DNA of 64,000 nucleotides, from NCBI GenBank assembly GCA_022570795.1, contig JAKUDP010000014.1, positions 806,001-870,000 of the forward strand. The letters run 5' to 3'. The position numbers were made by a program, and so were the translations under genes. How positions within the stretch are numbered: the stretch's first letter is position 1; every line of letters starts with the position of its first letter. Shown here in pieces: positions 20,930 to 31,954 of this stretch. Source of the DNA: Sphaerulina vaccinii. Taxonomy: Eukaryota; Ascomycota; Dothideomycetes; Mycosphaerellales; Mycosphaerellaceae. The notes under the pieces are model-generated. The model was not told where the DNA came from. It saw nothing but the letters and a program-made list of their open reading frames with translations, and ran no database searches.

Positions 20930-21225
20930 GCGCGGAGTAGATCACAGTAGGACAAAGACGTGTACCAGTCATGGAAAGAGTAGAAGTTATTTAGGTATAT
21001 TGTGCACAAAAGATATCTTAGTTTGTCGCCTCTGTTCTCAGCTTTGATGCCTACCCAACAGTCTGTGTGTTGGCTATCAGGCTTTTATCTATACTCCTGC
21101 TACCAGGATTTCCGGAGTTCCATCGCTATGCTAGTAAACAAGAAAGAGTGGCCCAGAGCACACATCTCACTGTGGGATGCGTGTCGGTAGCCGATGTGCG
21201 CAGTCTTGGCTCATGATTATGTCAG

Positions 21226-24200
21226 TCAAGGCGCGGTGTCGTCCTTCTTTGCAATGTCGCCCTTCTGTGAAGAGGAGTTGGGCTCGCCGCTGAATGGTCC
21301 GACAGGAAAGAGAGGTGTGGTATCATTTTGCTGGCTGGGCGGATGCTGCGAATCGATCGACGCCTCGTTGACGACCAGTCCATCCTTCTTCGAAGTCTCC
21401 GGGTGTGTATCGAGACGGTACTCCTTACTAAGGTCGCTCTTCGATCGATCACGCCCAAACCGAAGGCTGTCATTATCGCCTTCTCTGCGCTCGATAGGTG
21501 ACCAGCCACCAGCAATAGAACCAGCGACAATACCAGCCATGGCGGCTCCAGCGAAAGCAGAGTTAGACCGGGATCGGCCACGTCTACGTCGCGACTCTGG
21601 AGTTGGTGGAGCAGGAGAGTGACCATCCTGTCCGTCTTCAACTTCGTTGTTCGGCGTTCTGGGGAGACTGGAGCTTGCTCGGCTACGGCTCGGACTACGG
21701 CTGTGCATGAATGTCTCCTTCGGGTGAGTAACCGCAAAGCGCAGGCCGTTGAGACGGCCACCCTTGTATTTCTTGAGCCACGCCAACTCCTCCTTAATTT
21801 CGTACAAGGCTTGGTTGAACTCGAAAGGATTCTGACCACCTTCCTCGTCAGTGATCATGAGCTTCTGCTGCTTCTTCTCTTGCCTCTTGCGTGACCAATT
21901 CTTGATGAAAGGTGGGCACAACTTGATAGCAAGTTCGTCTGGGAAAAGGCGAATGATCACACCGATTGGAAGCGAGAGCGCACCCAAAACAAGTGCAATT
22001 CCCCATTGAGTAGCCGTCTGGCGCTCTGCATTGAACGCATCCCAGCCACCCACGAAGATGATGATGGTCTGGCCGCCAATCATGATGAAGAAAATACCAA
22101 CAAAGAACCAATTGCGTGTCAGGCCCTCGAAGACATTGAAGCGATTGTCGAGACGTCGGTTGTTCAGAGCGTTGAAGATCTGCATCCAGGTGAAGGTATT
22201 GAAGACAAGTGTCTGATGCTGTCTGCTCTCGAGATCCCCACTGTATCCCAGAATGCTTTTGCCGGCAAAGTACAGAATCAGGGTGACTGTGAGCTGGTAT
22301 ATGGCTTGACCAATAATCATCTTCCACATCGTGGGCGAGAACAGTGGCGCAGACTTGGCATCTGGCTTGCGATTCAGAATTGCTCGACTTGGAGGATCCG
22401 TAGCAAGAGCAAGAGCAGCCATGGTGTCCATGATCAGGTTGATCCAGAGAAGTTGCACAGCAGTCAGGACTGACTGTTCCTCCGAGTTCGACACAGCGCT
22501 AATAAACGCTAGCAACACAGCGGTGATATTGACTGTGATCTGAAACTGCAAGAACTTCCTCACAGCGTCGTTGACAGCACGACCCCACATGAGAGCCTTC
22601 ACGATAGACGCGAAATTGTCGTCCATCAGGATGATATCAGATGCCTCCTTTGCGACCTCGGTACCAGCAATGTTCATGGCGAAACCAACATCCGCAGCCT
22701 TCAGGGCAGGTGCGTCGTTCGTTCCATCACCCGTAACGGCGACGGTCTCGCCCATCTCCTTCAAACGCTTGACCAAGGTCTTCTTGTCGTCCGGCGAGGA
22801 GCGGGCAAGCACTTGCAGCTTGGGGATGATCGAGCGCTGCTCTTGCTTGCTCATCTTCCGGAATTCGGGTCCTTCGAGTGCCAGACCACCAGCTGTGAAG
22901 ATGCCGCACTCTGTAGCGATAGCCTTTGCAGTGAGAATGTTGTCTCCGGTAACCATGCGAGGAAAGACGCCAGCCATTATGCAGTCCTTGACAGCCTCTG
23001 GTACGCCAGCTCGCAAAGGATCCTGAATGCCGACGAGACCAAGGAACGTCATCTGCTTGCAGATGTCCTCTATCACGGCTTGTGTCCTGTCGTCTTCGGA
23101 GCGTCTAACATTACGAGGCGGCCACGAATCTACGTCAAAATCGCGATAGATGAAGCCAATGGTTCGAAGCGAGCGAGAAGCATATGCATCGATGAGATTC
23201 TCGAGCGTCTTCTTGTTCGCGGCGGTCATACTGGTAGGTTCAATGCTTTGCGTGGGGTCACGGATGATGGTATGGCAGAGGCGCAGCATGATCTCGCTGG
23301 CGCCCTTGACTATCAAACGGTAACCCTTGCCATCCTTTCGCTTGATGACCATGGCCATGAATTTGCGACCAGAATCAAAGGGTATCATTTGCACAATCTC
23401 GGCGTTGCTACGCTCAGTAGCGATGCGGTCCATGCCAAGGTAGTCCCGGGCAAAGTCCAACAGAGCTGTCTCCGTCTTGGAGCCGATGAACACCTGTTTG
23501 CCGTCGTCTTGAGCTTCAAAAGCTGTCGAATTGATCGCGATGCTGTCCTTCCAGAGTAGCTTCATAGGCTCGGACAAAGTCTTGATGAATTCGGCCGTAG
23601 TCACATCGTCAACCTCGTCGTGTACATCGTCGTTCGGGTCCGGTTTGGAGTCACTGGTATTGCCACCAGCACGATTGCTGAATCTGTTAGAAGTGCCAAC
23701 AGTACCGGCAACGACGGTCATGACGTTCTGTGTGAGAGTGCCGGTCTTGTCTGAGCAAACTGTGGTAGCATTGCCCATAGTCTCGCAAGAACGCAGCACA
23801 CGAACCAGATTGTTGTCCTTCAACATACGTTTCGTCGCATATGCCAAAGAGAGTGTGACGGCCAGAGGAAGTCCTTCGGGTACAGCCACGACAATGATCG
23901 TGACCGCTGTGATGAGGATAGTCATGAACCGCTGACCTTTGGCCGCAGGAGTCGAGTCGTCGGTCTTTAGTTGAGCGAGGAACTTGATCAGCAGTATTAT
24001 GAAGAGCAGCCCTGCAGCAGCACTGCCCAGTTTAGCGATCATTTCCGCAAGTTTGTTCAGCTTCGCCTGAAGTGGAGTCGCATCGTTACCCTCTTGTAGT
24101 GAGAGCATAGTCTTTCCGAATGTCGAATTTGTGCCGACTGCAGTGACAATCATGCGTCCCACACCCTCCGTGACTTTGCCGCCAGAGATCATGAAAGGAT

Positions 24201-25593
24201 CCAGCTTCTTGAGCGGCTCGTGGGCTTCCATTGCTCGATATACTTCATCCGCTGCTGTCTTCTTCATGATGTCCGATTCTCCTGTAGCCGAGGATTCATC
24301 GCACTTGACACCGTGACCAGAAATGAATATCCCGTCGACTGGCAAGATATCTCCCGGCTCAACTAGAAGCACGTCTCCGACCAAGATCGCCTGAACATCG
24401 ATTTCTTGTGTTGTGCCAGATCGAACGACTTTGACGTTACGAGCTTCCTTCTTCTTGTTCAATTTGGCAAATTGACGCTCTTTTTGCCAGTCATTGATGG
24501 CGCCGACCATAACAACGACAGCAATGGCCACTATGATTGCAACGCCTTCGATCCACTCCACGCCACCGTATGAAATGGCCTGGTATATGCCCAGAGACAG
24601 TGCAATAACAGCAGCGACACTCAGAACAATCAAGACCTTGTCGTTGTATGCAATCCACATCAGCTCGAATATGTTCTTGGCTCTCTTCTCTGGCAGTTTG
24701 TTCTCGTTGAAAATGCGCTTCCGGTCATCGAAGGCGCCCGATGATGTACCTGCGTTATTGCTGACCATTTCAGGTTCCTCGATTGCAGTCTTGTCTGATG
24801 CTGGACTAGCCACGTGAACGGCGTCTTCGAAACTCACGGACCCTTCAAGGCTGTTTTCATCAACACTGAGACCACTATTGCGATCGGTCCGCAGTCCTTT
24901 CTCCAAACCAGCTAACCCTCCGAGAGCGTGAAAGGCACCCAAACTCTTCGGATTTAGCAGCTTTGACAGGTGCCCTGGTGCAAATGCAAAGGGGTTGTTC
25001 TCGCGCGAGAAATCTTCCTCAGTGCCAGGATCCGGTACCAGTGCTTCTTCGTCTGATAGCACAGCATGCTCTTCGCCATGGGCTGGTTTATTAGACCCAA
25101 AGGCTTTGGAACCTTCAGATGGCGATTGCGTATTGACATAGGTGAACTCCGATGTCGAAGACGTCTCTGCAGTGTCGACACTACCTCCCCGACTGCGGCC
25201 TGATGGCACTGACAGGAAACCGCCGGGCTGTCCCCATTGTTGCGGCGACGACACATTGTGTGGGCTCGTAGGCCTCGAGTCCCTACTCTCAAAGCTCTGC
25301 TTTCCCTGGAGATCTGGTGGAGCAGCCTGGCTTTGTCCCAATGGACGCAAGCCGGACGAGCCATTGCCGTTTCCACTCTCTTCTGCCGCCTCTCTCATGT
25401 TCTCATCGCCAGGTCGACCATTGTCGTTCGATCGTCGAACAGCTGATGTGTCAATTGTGATCGTAGGTGCTCGGGGTCTTCCTTTGGAGTTATCTGCAGG
25501 CGATCCCGAGACTCCATTGCTCGGTGAGCCATCAGCCATGACGGCGTGAAGTTGCGGACCGTGACTGGCACCAGCAGGTGCAGTGTGGTGCAC
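21226..25593 (-). CDS. PMCA-type calcium-transporting P-type ATPase (Pmc1-like)
   Basis: A single exon of 1,455 residues. P2B-type ATPases pump cytosolic Ca2+ into the vacuole or out of the cell. A long disordered N-terminus of about 290 residues precedes the pump core, which includes hydrophobic segments at about 318-370, the actuator motif TGES (near 437), AVPEGLPLAVTLSLAYATKRM, the phosphorylation motif CSDKTGTLTQN (Asp near 615), the hinge TGDGTNDAPALKAADVGFAMN, and C-terminal transmembrane helices with QLLWINLIMDTMAALALATD. The tail is Ser/Arg-rich and disordered, ending near DIAKKDDTAP. The disordered ends could carry phosphorylation or calmodulin-type regulation, but no such site was identified. 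The upstream gap on its 5' side is large (25594-27542). Confidence 0.95.
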   Translation of the reverse strand: MHHTAPAGASHGPQLHAVMADGSPSNGVSGSPADNSKGRPRAPTITIDTSAVRRSNDNGRPGDENMREAAEESGNGNGSSGLRPLGQSQAAPPDLQGKQSFESRDSRPTSPHNVSSPQQWGQPGGFLSVPSGRSRGGSVDTAETSSTSEFTYVNTQSPSEGSKAFGSNKPAHGEEHAVLSDEEALVPDPGTEEDFSRENNPFAFAPGHLSKLLNPKSLGAFHALGGLAGLEKGLRTDRNSGLSVDENSLEGSVSFEDAVHVASPASDKTAIEEPEMVSNNAGTSSGAFDDRKRIFNENKLPEKRAKNIFELMWIAYNDKVLIVLSVAAVIALSLGIYQAISYGGVEWIEGVAIIVAIAVVVMVGAINDWQKERQFAKLNKKKEARNVKVVRSGTTQEIDVQAILVGDVLLVEPGDILPVDGIFISGHGVKCDESSATGESDIMKKTAADEVYRAMEAHEPLKKLDPFMISGGKVTEGVGRMIVTAVGTNSTFGKTMLSLQEGNDATPLQAKLNKLAEMIAKLGSAAAGLLFIILLIKFLAQLKTDDSTPAAKGQRFMTILITAVTIIVVAVPEGLPLAVTLSLAYATKRMLKDNNLVRVLRSCETMGNATTVCSDKTGTLTQNVMTVVAGTVGTSNRFSNRAGGNTSDSKPDPNDDVHDEVDDVTTAEFIKTLSEPMKLLWKDSIAINSTAFEAQDDGKQVFIGSKTETALLDFARDYLGMDRIATERSNAEIVQMIPFDSGRKFMAMVIKRKDGKGYRLIVKGASEIMLRLCHTIIRDPTQSIEPTSMTAANKKTLENLIDAYASRSLRTIGFIYRDFDVDSWPPRNVRRSEDDRTQAVIEDICKQMTFLGLVGIQDPLRAGVPEAVKDCIMAGVFPRMVTGDNILTAKAIATECGIFTAGGLALEGPEFRKMSKQEQRSIIPKLQVLARSSPDDKKTLVKRLKEMGETVAVTGDGTNDAPALKAADVGFAMNIAGTEVAKEASDIILMDDNFASIVKALMWGRAVNDAVRKFLQFQITVNITAVLLAFISAVSNSEEQSVLTAVQLLWINLIMDTMAALALATDPPSRAILNRKPDAKSAPLFSPTMWKMIIGQAIYQLTVTLILYFAGKSILGYSGDLESRQHQTLVFNTFTWMQIFNALNNRRLDNRFNVFEGLTRNWFFVGIFFIMIGGQTIIIFVGGWDAFNAERQTATQWGIALVLGALSLPIGVIIRLFPDELAIKLCPPFIKNWSRKRQEKKQQKLMITDEEGGQNPFEFNQALYEIKEELAWLKKYKGGRLNGLRFAVTHPKETFMHSRSPSRSRASSSLPRTPNNEVEDGQDGHSPAPPTPESRRRRGRSRSNSAFAGAAMAGIVAGSIAGGWSPIERREGDNDSLRFGRDRSKSDLSKEYRLDTHPETSKKDGLVVNEASIDSQHPPSQQNDTTPLFPVGPFSGEPNSSSQKGDIAKKDDTAP

Positions 25594-26090
25594 GGAAGGA
25601 TGTCGGCGTCCAGATCAATGGCCAGTCATGTAGCTGAGATGCAGTCGAAGGGAATGAAGCTAAGCATGTAGAGTAGAGGAGTACAGGGCGTAAGGTGGCG
25701 CAGTGATGTCGCGTGGGTGTAGTCGAGAGGATCTGTAGAGTAGATCTGTAGGAATTAGGTAGGCAGGTGGGTTGGTTGGACGGTAGGTGTAGGGTGTCGT
25801 AGGTGCTCGCGTGCCTGCCTCTTGCCTCGAGCTCCTTCCACAGTCAACTCTTGCCACAGTAGAAGCCAAAGCTCTAGCCCGTGAGTATGACGCCGGTTCA
25901 CACGGAGGCGACAACAGCACGCGTAGAGCTGGGCGCGGACGACTATTGTGCTGAAAGATTGCCCAATAGACCCGCTCGTGACCTGCTTGGGCTTATATTG
26001 AGGCTATGCTATAAGCACACCCGGGGGTGACCGTACTTAGAAGAGAATCGAAGGCGTCCAGTCAGATATGGGAAGTCGCTGTCAGTCGGG

Positions 26091-26110
26091 CTGTGCTGTG
26101 CTGTGCTGTG
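26091..26110. repeat. (CTGTG)4 microsatellite
   Basis: Four perfect copies of the pentanucleotide CTGTG, with further GCTGT-containing words just downstream. It lies in the upstream region of the calcium pump gene. Confidence 0.9.
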
Positions 26111-27146
26111 GTAGCTGTGCTTCGCTGTCCAGTCGTGCCTTACTGGATACTGCTATCCATCGGTTGATGAACAATTAGTGAGACTGGCGATGGAATTTTG
26201 CTGTCGGCAGTTTGTAACAACGTCTGTGATGAATTGAAAGATAGTCGCGTCGATCAGCTAGATCATCAATTGCACACGGAACCAGGAAAAAGAGCGCTGG
26301 TGAGCAAAAGCATCGACGAGAGAGGTTCCAAGACGTCCAAGACTCCGCCAAGCGAGGCTGTGCAAAGCTGCACTTGCAGGGATCATTGTTCTTTGGCGCT
26401 TCAAAGAGCTTGGTGGTGGCCGAACCATCATCAAAGACACTCGTCCTCAAACTGCTCCGTCTGCTGCTGCTGTACGACATCTAGGCCGTTCGTTGTCATT
26501 GATGAGTCGACAGTCAAGAGCTCATCAGAGTTATTAGCGAAAAGCGAACTGCATGGAGGTGTGTTGCTATGCCAGCTCTCCAGGATAGTCCATCGGCATG
26601 CAAACGACCTCGCTTTCGGCAGTGCTTATCAAGTCCGCATCACCTTCAAACAGCCGTGATTGAAGAATTAGGAGAATGAACATGCGTCGACGGCCACCAC
26701 ACGTTCTCCATCAAACACCTGAGAAAAACCGGCCAGTGCTCCGAGATAACCTGTAGATCATCGACTGCACTACTCATGGTCTTAATCAGAGCTCTCATCA
26801 GCTTTAAGCACTCACTTCGACCGTGTGCATATGTACGCCCAATCGCAACTCCTATCGATTGGCAAGTGGCTCTCTTCACAGGCTCTCTCTGAACCACTAC
26901 TCTCCCAGTACTAGGTATACTGTAAATCAGGCAAGTTAATCAAGACAGAACCACTGCCCTGGCCCATGTTGCCAAGGACTAGCTCATACTTAGCATATGC
27001 TTACAACAATTGTCACGTCAAGCTTCGGCAAGGAACAGGAAAGCCGAGCTGATGTAGAAAGGCTTGTTGTACCTCTACCATTCATCAATGCTATTGAGAG
27101 CAAGTGCCAAAGAATCCAGATGCTTTCCATGTCCTGATGAACGCCA

Positions 27147-27239
27147 AGTCACACCCTACCTATATCTCTCAAGCTTCAGAGAAAGACGCTCTCCTTGTGC
27201 CAATGAATCGTCACATCCAACCTATATCTCTGAAGCTCC
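27147..27239. repeat. Diverged 31-bp direct repeat, 62-bp period
   Basis: Copies at 27147-27177 and 27209-27239 match at about 26 of 31 positions and share the core CCTATATCTCT followed by AAGCT. No function is apparent. Confidence 0.65.
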
Positions 27240-27542
27240 CGCTCATGTAGCTCTCGTCCCAACCGTATTGTAACCCAATAAGCCCCTAATTGCAAGAGGA
27301 CCCAGTAATCAATGCTGCAGCTCAAGCCTTTCCAGTCGTTATGTCGTAATCGTGTCGCTATTTCTCTCATATCAAGAGGAAGAGCAATTGTAGTACTCGA
27401 GATCCCGGTAGCCAATATCTCCCTCAAGCTGCCTTCTCCACCTTGCGGCCTCGTGACCCGGTCGATCGCATTCGAATGTGATTCCATAGCCATGACAGTC
27501 TGCTCGGAGAAAAGCATCCTGGCCATCCGCAAGCATTCATCT

Positions 27543-29185
27543 TCATGTCATCAAATCCTGATTCGGATCATCCACACACCAAAGGATGAAAGGACCAGAA
27601 TACGACTCGTCGTCCTCCATAACATCATTCGGGCTCCACCAACGACCAATAATGACTTGACCACCTGGGAGAACAACACCTTCATAAGCCCACAACGAAG
27701 CCCAGTCGATCTGGTTGTTGTACTCATCGGTATAGTACTTCATCATCGTCATGCGTTGCCAGCCAGGAACCTCTTGCTGCGGCGGTAACTGATTCAGCCA
27801 GCCATCCGCAAGGAAGTCCGCCTGCGCATCTAGCCCTCCACCGCCAAAGCGGAAAGAACGCGACTTGGATGGCTCCAGCGCTGGGGAGCTAGTCTTCGAT
27901 GTTTGACGTGTACGTCTCTTCTCTGGAGGTTTAGCGAGAGAGCGCAGAATTCCTTCGAATGCAGATTCCCAGGTTTGGGCACCATTCTCGGTAAATTGAA
28001 GTCTCAGGTCTTGGAACCCATCCTTGCTTTCAGTTCCGTTGAACTCGTCAATGATATGGTCGACCTCGCCCCGATGCTTTCGCACCTCTCGTAGTACGGG
28101 TCGATCGACATACGCGTACGAACCCTTCCACTTCTTGCCAATGTAGTCGCTGTCGTTGTTCTGCAGAAGAGTGTGCCAATACTGTGGACGCTCGTGGTCT
28201 TCCAGGTTCTTGTAGACGGAGTTGAGGGAGGCTTCATCCTCGCGAAGCATGTGGTTCCGCCAGAAGTTCAGTTGATGGAGACACCAGTCGAAGTTGACGT
28301 CCGTGCCATTGCAGCCGTGGAATATTGGATATTCTTTTGCGCCGGAGTAAGCCATGAACTGAGAACCTGCAAAGTCGGCGATTTGCGGTCCCATGGGATA
28401 TGGTCGAGGGTCTAGCAGTGATGGCGCCATGAGGACTTGAAGCATGCGCATGAGCGGGCTATACGTCTCCGGCAGGATGTCTGAATTGCGGTATTTCTGA
28501 GGAGCATATCTCGTGGCGAATATGTCGACCAGCAGATTGCTCTCTGTGAGGAAGGTCTTCACGTAATTTTCAATATTCTTCGAAAACGAACCCGCGCTCT
28601 TGCTATTCTTCGAGCCACGCTCAGAATTGGCGTCGCGCATCAGATCTCGAAGCACCGCTAAGCACTGTCGCTCCCTTCGAGTATTTCCGCGATGAAAGGT
28701 GGGTATGTGTGTCATGATGTCCTTCCTTGTCTTGTACTGATCCTCGAAATGGTGATCTGTGTTGATGAAGCTGTCAGGACGAGGAGCGTCGAACACTCGG
28801 ACGAAACGCGTTCTCCAGAAGTGCGCATTGCCGATGATCGAGTTCGCGTACTGGAAACTGAGCGAGAGATTGCACAGATCTTTGTCCTCATCCAAGTAGT
28901 CTGTGATCTTCTGCATCATCTGCAGTTGTTAGCTTAAAACAACATCGTGCGCCCAATGCCACTCACCTCGAATGGGAGTTTATGGAATGGGTTAGGCGAG
29001 AAGCCATCATCGGGAGCTCTCTGGGGAGGGCTTGGACGAGCTGGGACAAGGGGCTTCGCTTGAGCTCTGCGCTTCGTGGATACGCTTGGTTTTGGCGACT
29101 TGGATGGACGAAGAGTTCGCTTCTGTGGGCGTGATCGCTGCGGCGGATAGTAGCTCGAACGATACATCGTCTCGGGGTCTACCAT
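27543..29185 (-). CDS. F-box domain protein
   Basis: Two exons read leftwards: 29185-28967 and 28919-27543, giving 531 residues. The 47-nt intron has a GTGAGT donor, GCTAAC branch site and CAG acceptor, and splits the F-box (NPFHKLPFE-MMQKITDYLDEDKDLCNLSLS, about residues 65-92). F-box proteins recruit substrates to SCF ubiquitin ligases through Skp1. The N-terminus is Pro/Arg/Lys-rich and disordered. The remainder has long well-ordered segments including YPIFHGCNGTDVNFDWCLHQ, and the C-terminus holds IIGRWWSPNDVMEDDESYSGPF, which is seen in fungal F-box proteins. No WD40, Kelch or LRR repeats were identified, so the substrate cannot be guessed. Confidence 0.85.
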
Positions 29186-29950
29186 TGCAGATGCTGGGTA
29201 TGCTATGTCGAAAGATAGATACTAATGTCAATTGCATCAGGATGTGGGCTCCAAGTCGTCCCTGAGTAGTGATAGGCAGTGTGGGCTGTAGCCTTGTGCT
29301 CTGAAGAAGAGTCAATAGGAGTGAGGGAAATAAATCATGAAGTTCTGGTAAGATGTCAGAGAAGAGTGGGATGATGTGGGTGTGAGGATGTAAGGTCATC
29401 AGAAGTCCTGACAATGGAACAATAGAGGAGTGGTTTCGCAGAGTGAAGCCAATGGCTCAGGTGAGGTTTATCGGGGTCCGTGCACTCAACTTTCAGTAAG
29501 TGAAGCGGTGAATCCTGAGGTCACGCTCACTGTTCACTTCACAGCATCCCTCCCAGGCTGTGCTTGTACGGGCGCTCGTGATCGTGTCTGCTATCGTCGT
29601 CGTCTTCTGCACCACGAGGACCAGCTCATATTGTGACTGGAATGCGATAGCGATCTTGATCTTCTCCAGCAGGAGCGATGTAAAGCTGCAGGAGCGAAGC
29701 AGAGATAAGTGGCAGCTGCATTTCCAGCATGTGTGAATGGAGTTCAAACACATCTTGCGCCATATGAGAATGGAATACAGCGACATAATCAGTCCTATGC
29801 AGTTTCAGCAGCAAATTCACTCTCAGGACAATGGATAATGCTTCTTTGCTAGTCGTGGCCGCGAACGTGGCCACAATTACTTACTCAATACGGGACATTG
29901 ACCGGTCGGCGGTACGCTTCGTAAAATCTCGTCCAGTAGTCATTACCACA
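29186..29950. other. Intergenic region
   Basis: About 765 bp holding the promoter of the F-box gene and the 3' flank of SGT2. Open frames on both strands lack family signatures. Confidence 0.4.
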
Positions 29951-31096
29951 TCATTGGTTTCCTCCAGCTCCTCTTCCAGCACCACCTGCTCCTCCCATGA
30001 AGTTCCGTGCCATCTCAGCGATGTTAGGATCGCTCATGAGAGAGCTCAGGTCAGGCATGCCGCCACCACCACCGGCACCAGCACCAGCACCGCCCCCTCC
30101 TCCACCAAATTGGCCAGCCATTTCTCTCAGCCTGGGGTTGTTCATGATGTTATTCATCATGTCTGGGTTACTCATCAGGTTCTGTGCCATCTGCCTCATC
30201 ATAGGATTCTGCATGAGAGAGCCTAGATCAGGCATGCCACCTCCACCTCCTCCGCCCAACATGCTTGCTAGGCCTCCTAGATCTGGCATTCCGCCCGCAC
30301 CAGCACCTCCTGGGCCTCTTGCAGACTCTTGCTCGGCTACATCGTTGATATCGTCGTCTTGCTCCTGTTCTGCAACCTTGCGCTTGGCGGTCTCGTAGCC
30401 CTTCTTCATGGCGTCGCTGCCTCCGTTACCCTCAGCATCGATGCCCTGCTTGTAAGCCTCCATAGCACCCTGAGCATCACCTAGCGCGAATTTTGCCAGG
30501 CCCAGTCGTGACCAGGCTTTTGTGTACTTTGGATCGGTGGCAGTCGCGAGCTCGGCATCATTCTTCGCAAAGTCGTGTTGGCTCATGGCACTGTAGGCGG
30601 CTGCTCTGTTCGACAGGTAGATTGGGTTGAGCGGGCAGATCTCGAGCGCTTTGGTGTAGTTGTCCACAGCCGTCTGGTAGTCCTTCTTCTGCATGGCGGC
30701 ATTGCCCAATCCTTTGAGCTTCTCGCTCTCATCGGTAGGCGCTCCAGTGGGCGCAGGCTTATCGCTGGTGGAAGCAGAAGCGGTAGGAGCAGCACCAGCC
30801 CCAGTAGACTTGCCCTTCAGCTTCTCGTAGACACCGAAGATGGCGAGCAGGTTCTGACCGCCAAGAGCATCCTGGACGGCAGCCTGGTCGGTGGGATCAA
30901 CGTGGAAGACGTCGGCGATGCAGTTGGTGGCAATCTCGACCGAGTCGGCGTCTTCGGGCTGCAGCGTGCCGTCCTTGAGGCTGGTCGCGAGAAAGTCGCA
31001 GATGCTGAGCGCGAGGCGCTTCTTGGAGTCGGTGGCCTGGAGCATTGGTTAGTAACCTATTCCGTGGTTGCGAGTTTTTTCTAGTATACTGACCAT
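29951..31096 (-). CDS. SGT2: Sgt2/SGTA-type TPR co-chaperone
   Basis: Two exons read leftwards: 31096-31094 (only the ATG) and 31036-29951, giving 362 residues. Sgt2 is the cytosolic adaptor that receives tail-anchored proteins and passes them to Get3 through Get4/Get5. It has an N-terminal dimerisation domain (ATDSKKRLALSICDFLATSL), three TPRs at about residues 105-210 (EKLKGLGNAAMQKKDYQTAV, LSNRAAAYSAMSQH, AWSRLGLAKFALGDAQGAM), then a Gly/Met-rich C-terminus with STI1-like helices (SLMQNPMMRQMAQNLMSNPD). The start is unusual: the ATG at 31094-31096 has a strong context (GCCACCATGG) and is followed directly by GTCAGT. The 57-nt intron carries a perfect TTACTAAC branch site and CAG acceptor, so the protein begins M-ATDSKKR as in relatives. 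Without splicing the frame from this ATG stops. Confidence 0.95.
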
Positions 31097-31323
31097 GGTG
31101 GCCGAGTATATCTGAGGTGAGGTTTCAGGGAGGAGAACTGTCGTCGTCGAGGTGGAGGTGATGTAGGACTACAGCAACAAATCTGGACATTTGGACTGAC
31201 ATATGTCAACTTGGCGCCAGTAGCGTGAGTAGTGGGGCTGCCCCTCCATACGATTCACAGATTAGAAAGTCCGATCAACAATGAAGCTTCCCACTACACA
31301 GACACACTGATCACCAACTCAGC

Positions 31324-31954
31324 ATGTTCAAGAAAGAGTATGCATTGCTCTCACAGTCCCATACTGCATCTCCTCACTAACACTGTCTACAGATTCTCGC
31401 CGGGCGCAAAGTCCAAGGTCAAATCGTCTGCCCAACGAGCAATCCGCGCAAAGATCGTGGAAACATATCCTCTCATCGAACCCTACATTGACCAGATCAT
31501 GCCCAAGAAAGAACAATTAGACGTTACGAAAATACCAGACCGCGTACAGCTCTACACTCTCGGCTCAACGCCTCTCTTCTGGCAACACATGGACGATCCC
31601 ATCATACCTCATCTCAAGGTCGTGCACCAGTACCCACAGTGCTTTCAACACATACGCATAGATCGCGGTGCCATTAGATTCGTGCTGAGTGGTGCTGCTC
31701 TGATGGTTCCTGGTTTGACGAGCCCTGGTGGAAGACTACCTGGTGGGAAGGAAGAGCCTTGGAATAACGATGGGGAAGAAATCGAGGCAGGTGAAGTTGT
31801 GGTAGTGGATGCAGAGGGTAAGGAGAATGCATGCTTAGTTGGAGTGCTGAGCGTGGGAACGAAGGAGATGAAGGAGAAGAAGAAGGGACCAGGTATTGAG
31901 GGCGGGCACTACGTTGGCGATGGTCTGTGGAAGTTGGACTTGTGTGGATTATGA
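31324..31954 (+). CDS. TMA20: Tma20/MCTS1-like PUA-domain translation factor
   Basis: Two exons: 31324-31337 (14 nt) and 31393-31954, giving 191 residues. The 55-nt intron has donor GTATGC, CACTAAC branch site and CAG acceptor, and the junction reads MFKKE-FSPGAKSKVKSSAQR. With Tma22 (DENR), Tma20 (MCT-1) acts at the ribosome in recycling and re-initiation. The N-terminal domain has the family's VKSSAQRAIRAKIVETYPLI. The PUA domain at about residues 100-185 contains IRIDRGAIRFVLSGAALMVPGL, the acidic EIEAGEVVVV and a C-terminal GHYVGDGLWKLD. Length matches the family. It is divergent from SGT2, with about 230 bp between start codons. Confidence 0.95.

Larger units (their letters stand above)
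25594..27542. other. Large intergenic region (1.95 kb)
   Basis: It holds the 5' side of the calcium pump gene and the 3' flank of the F-box gene. Open frames at 26198-26659 (+) and 26175-26480 (-) overlap each other and lack family motifs. It contains a (CTGTG)4 microsatellite at 26091-26110 and a diverged 31-bp direct repeat at 27147/27209. A regulatory role for the pump promoter is possible. Confidence 0.45.

Noticed and set aside
26175..26659. Overlapping open frames of 101 and 153 codons on opposite strands
   Set aside because: Neither has a family motif, and the Ser/Arg/Cys-rich content is typical of chance frames.
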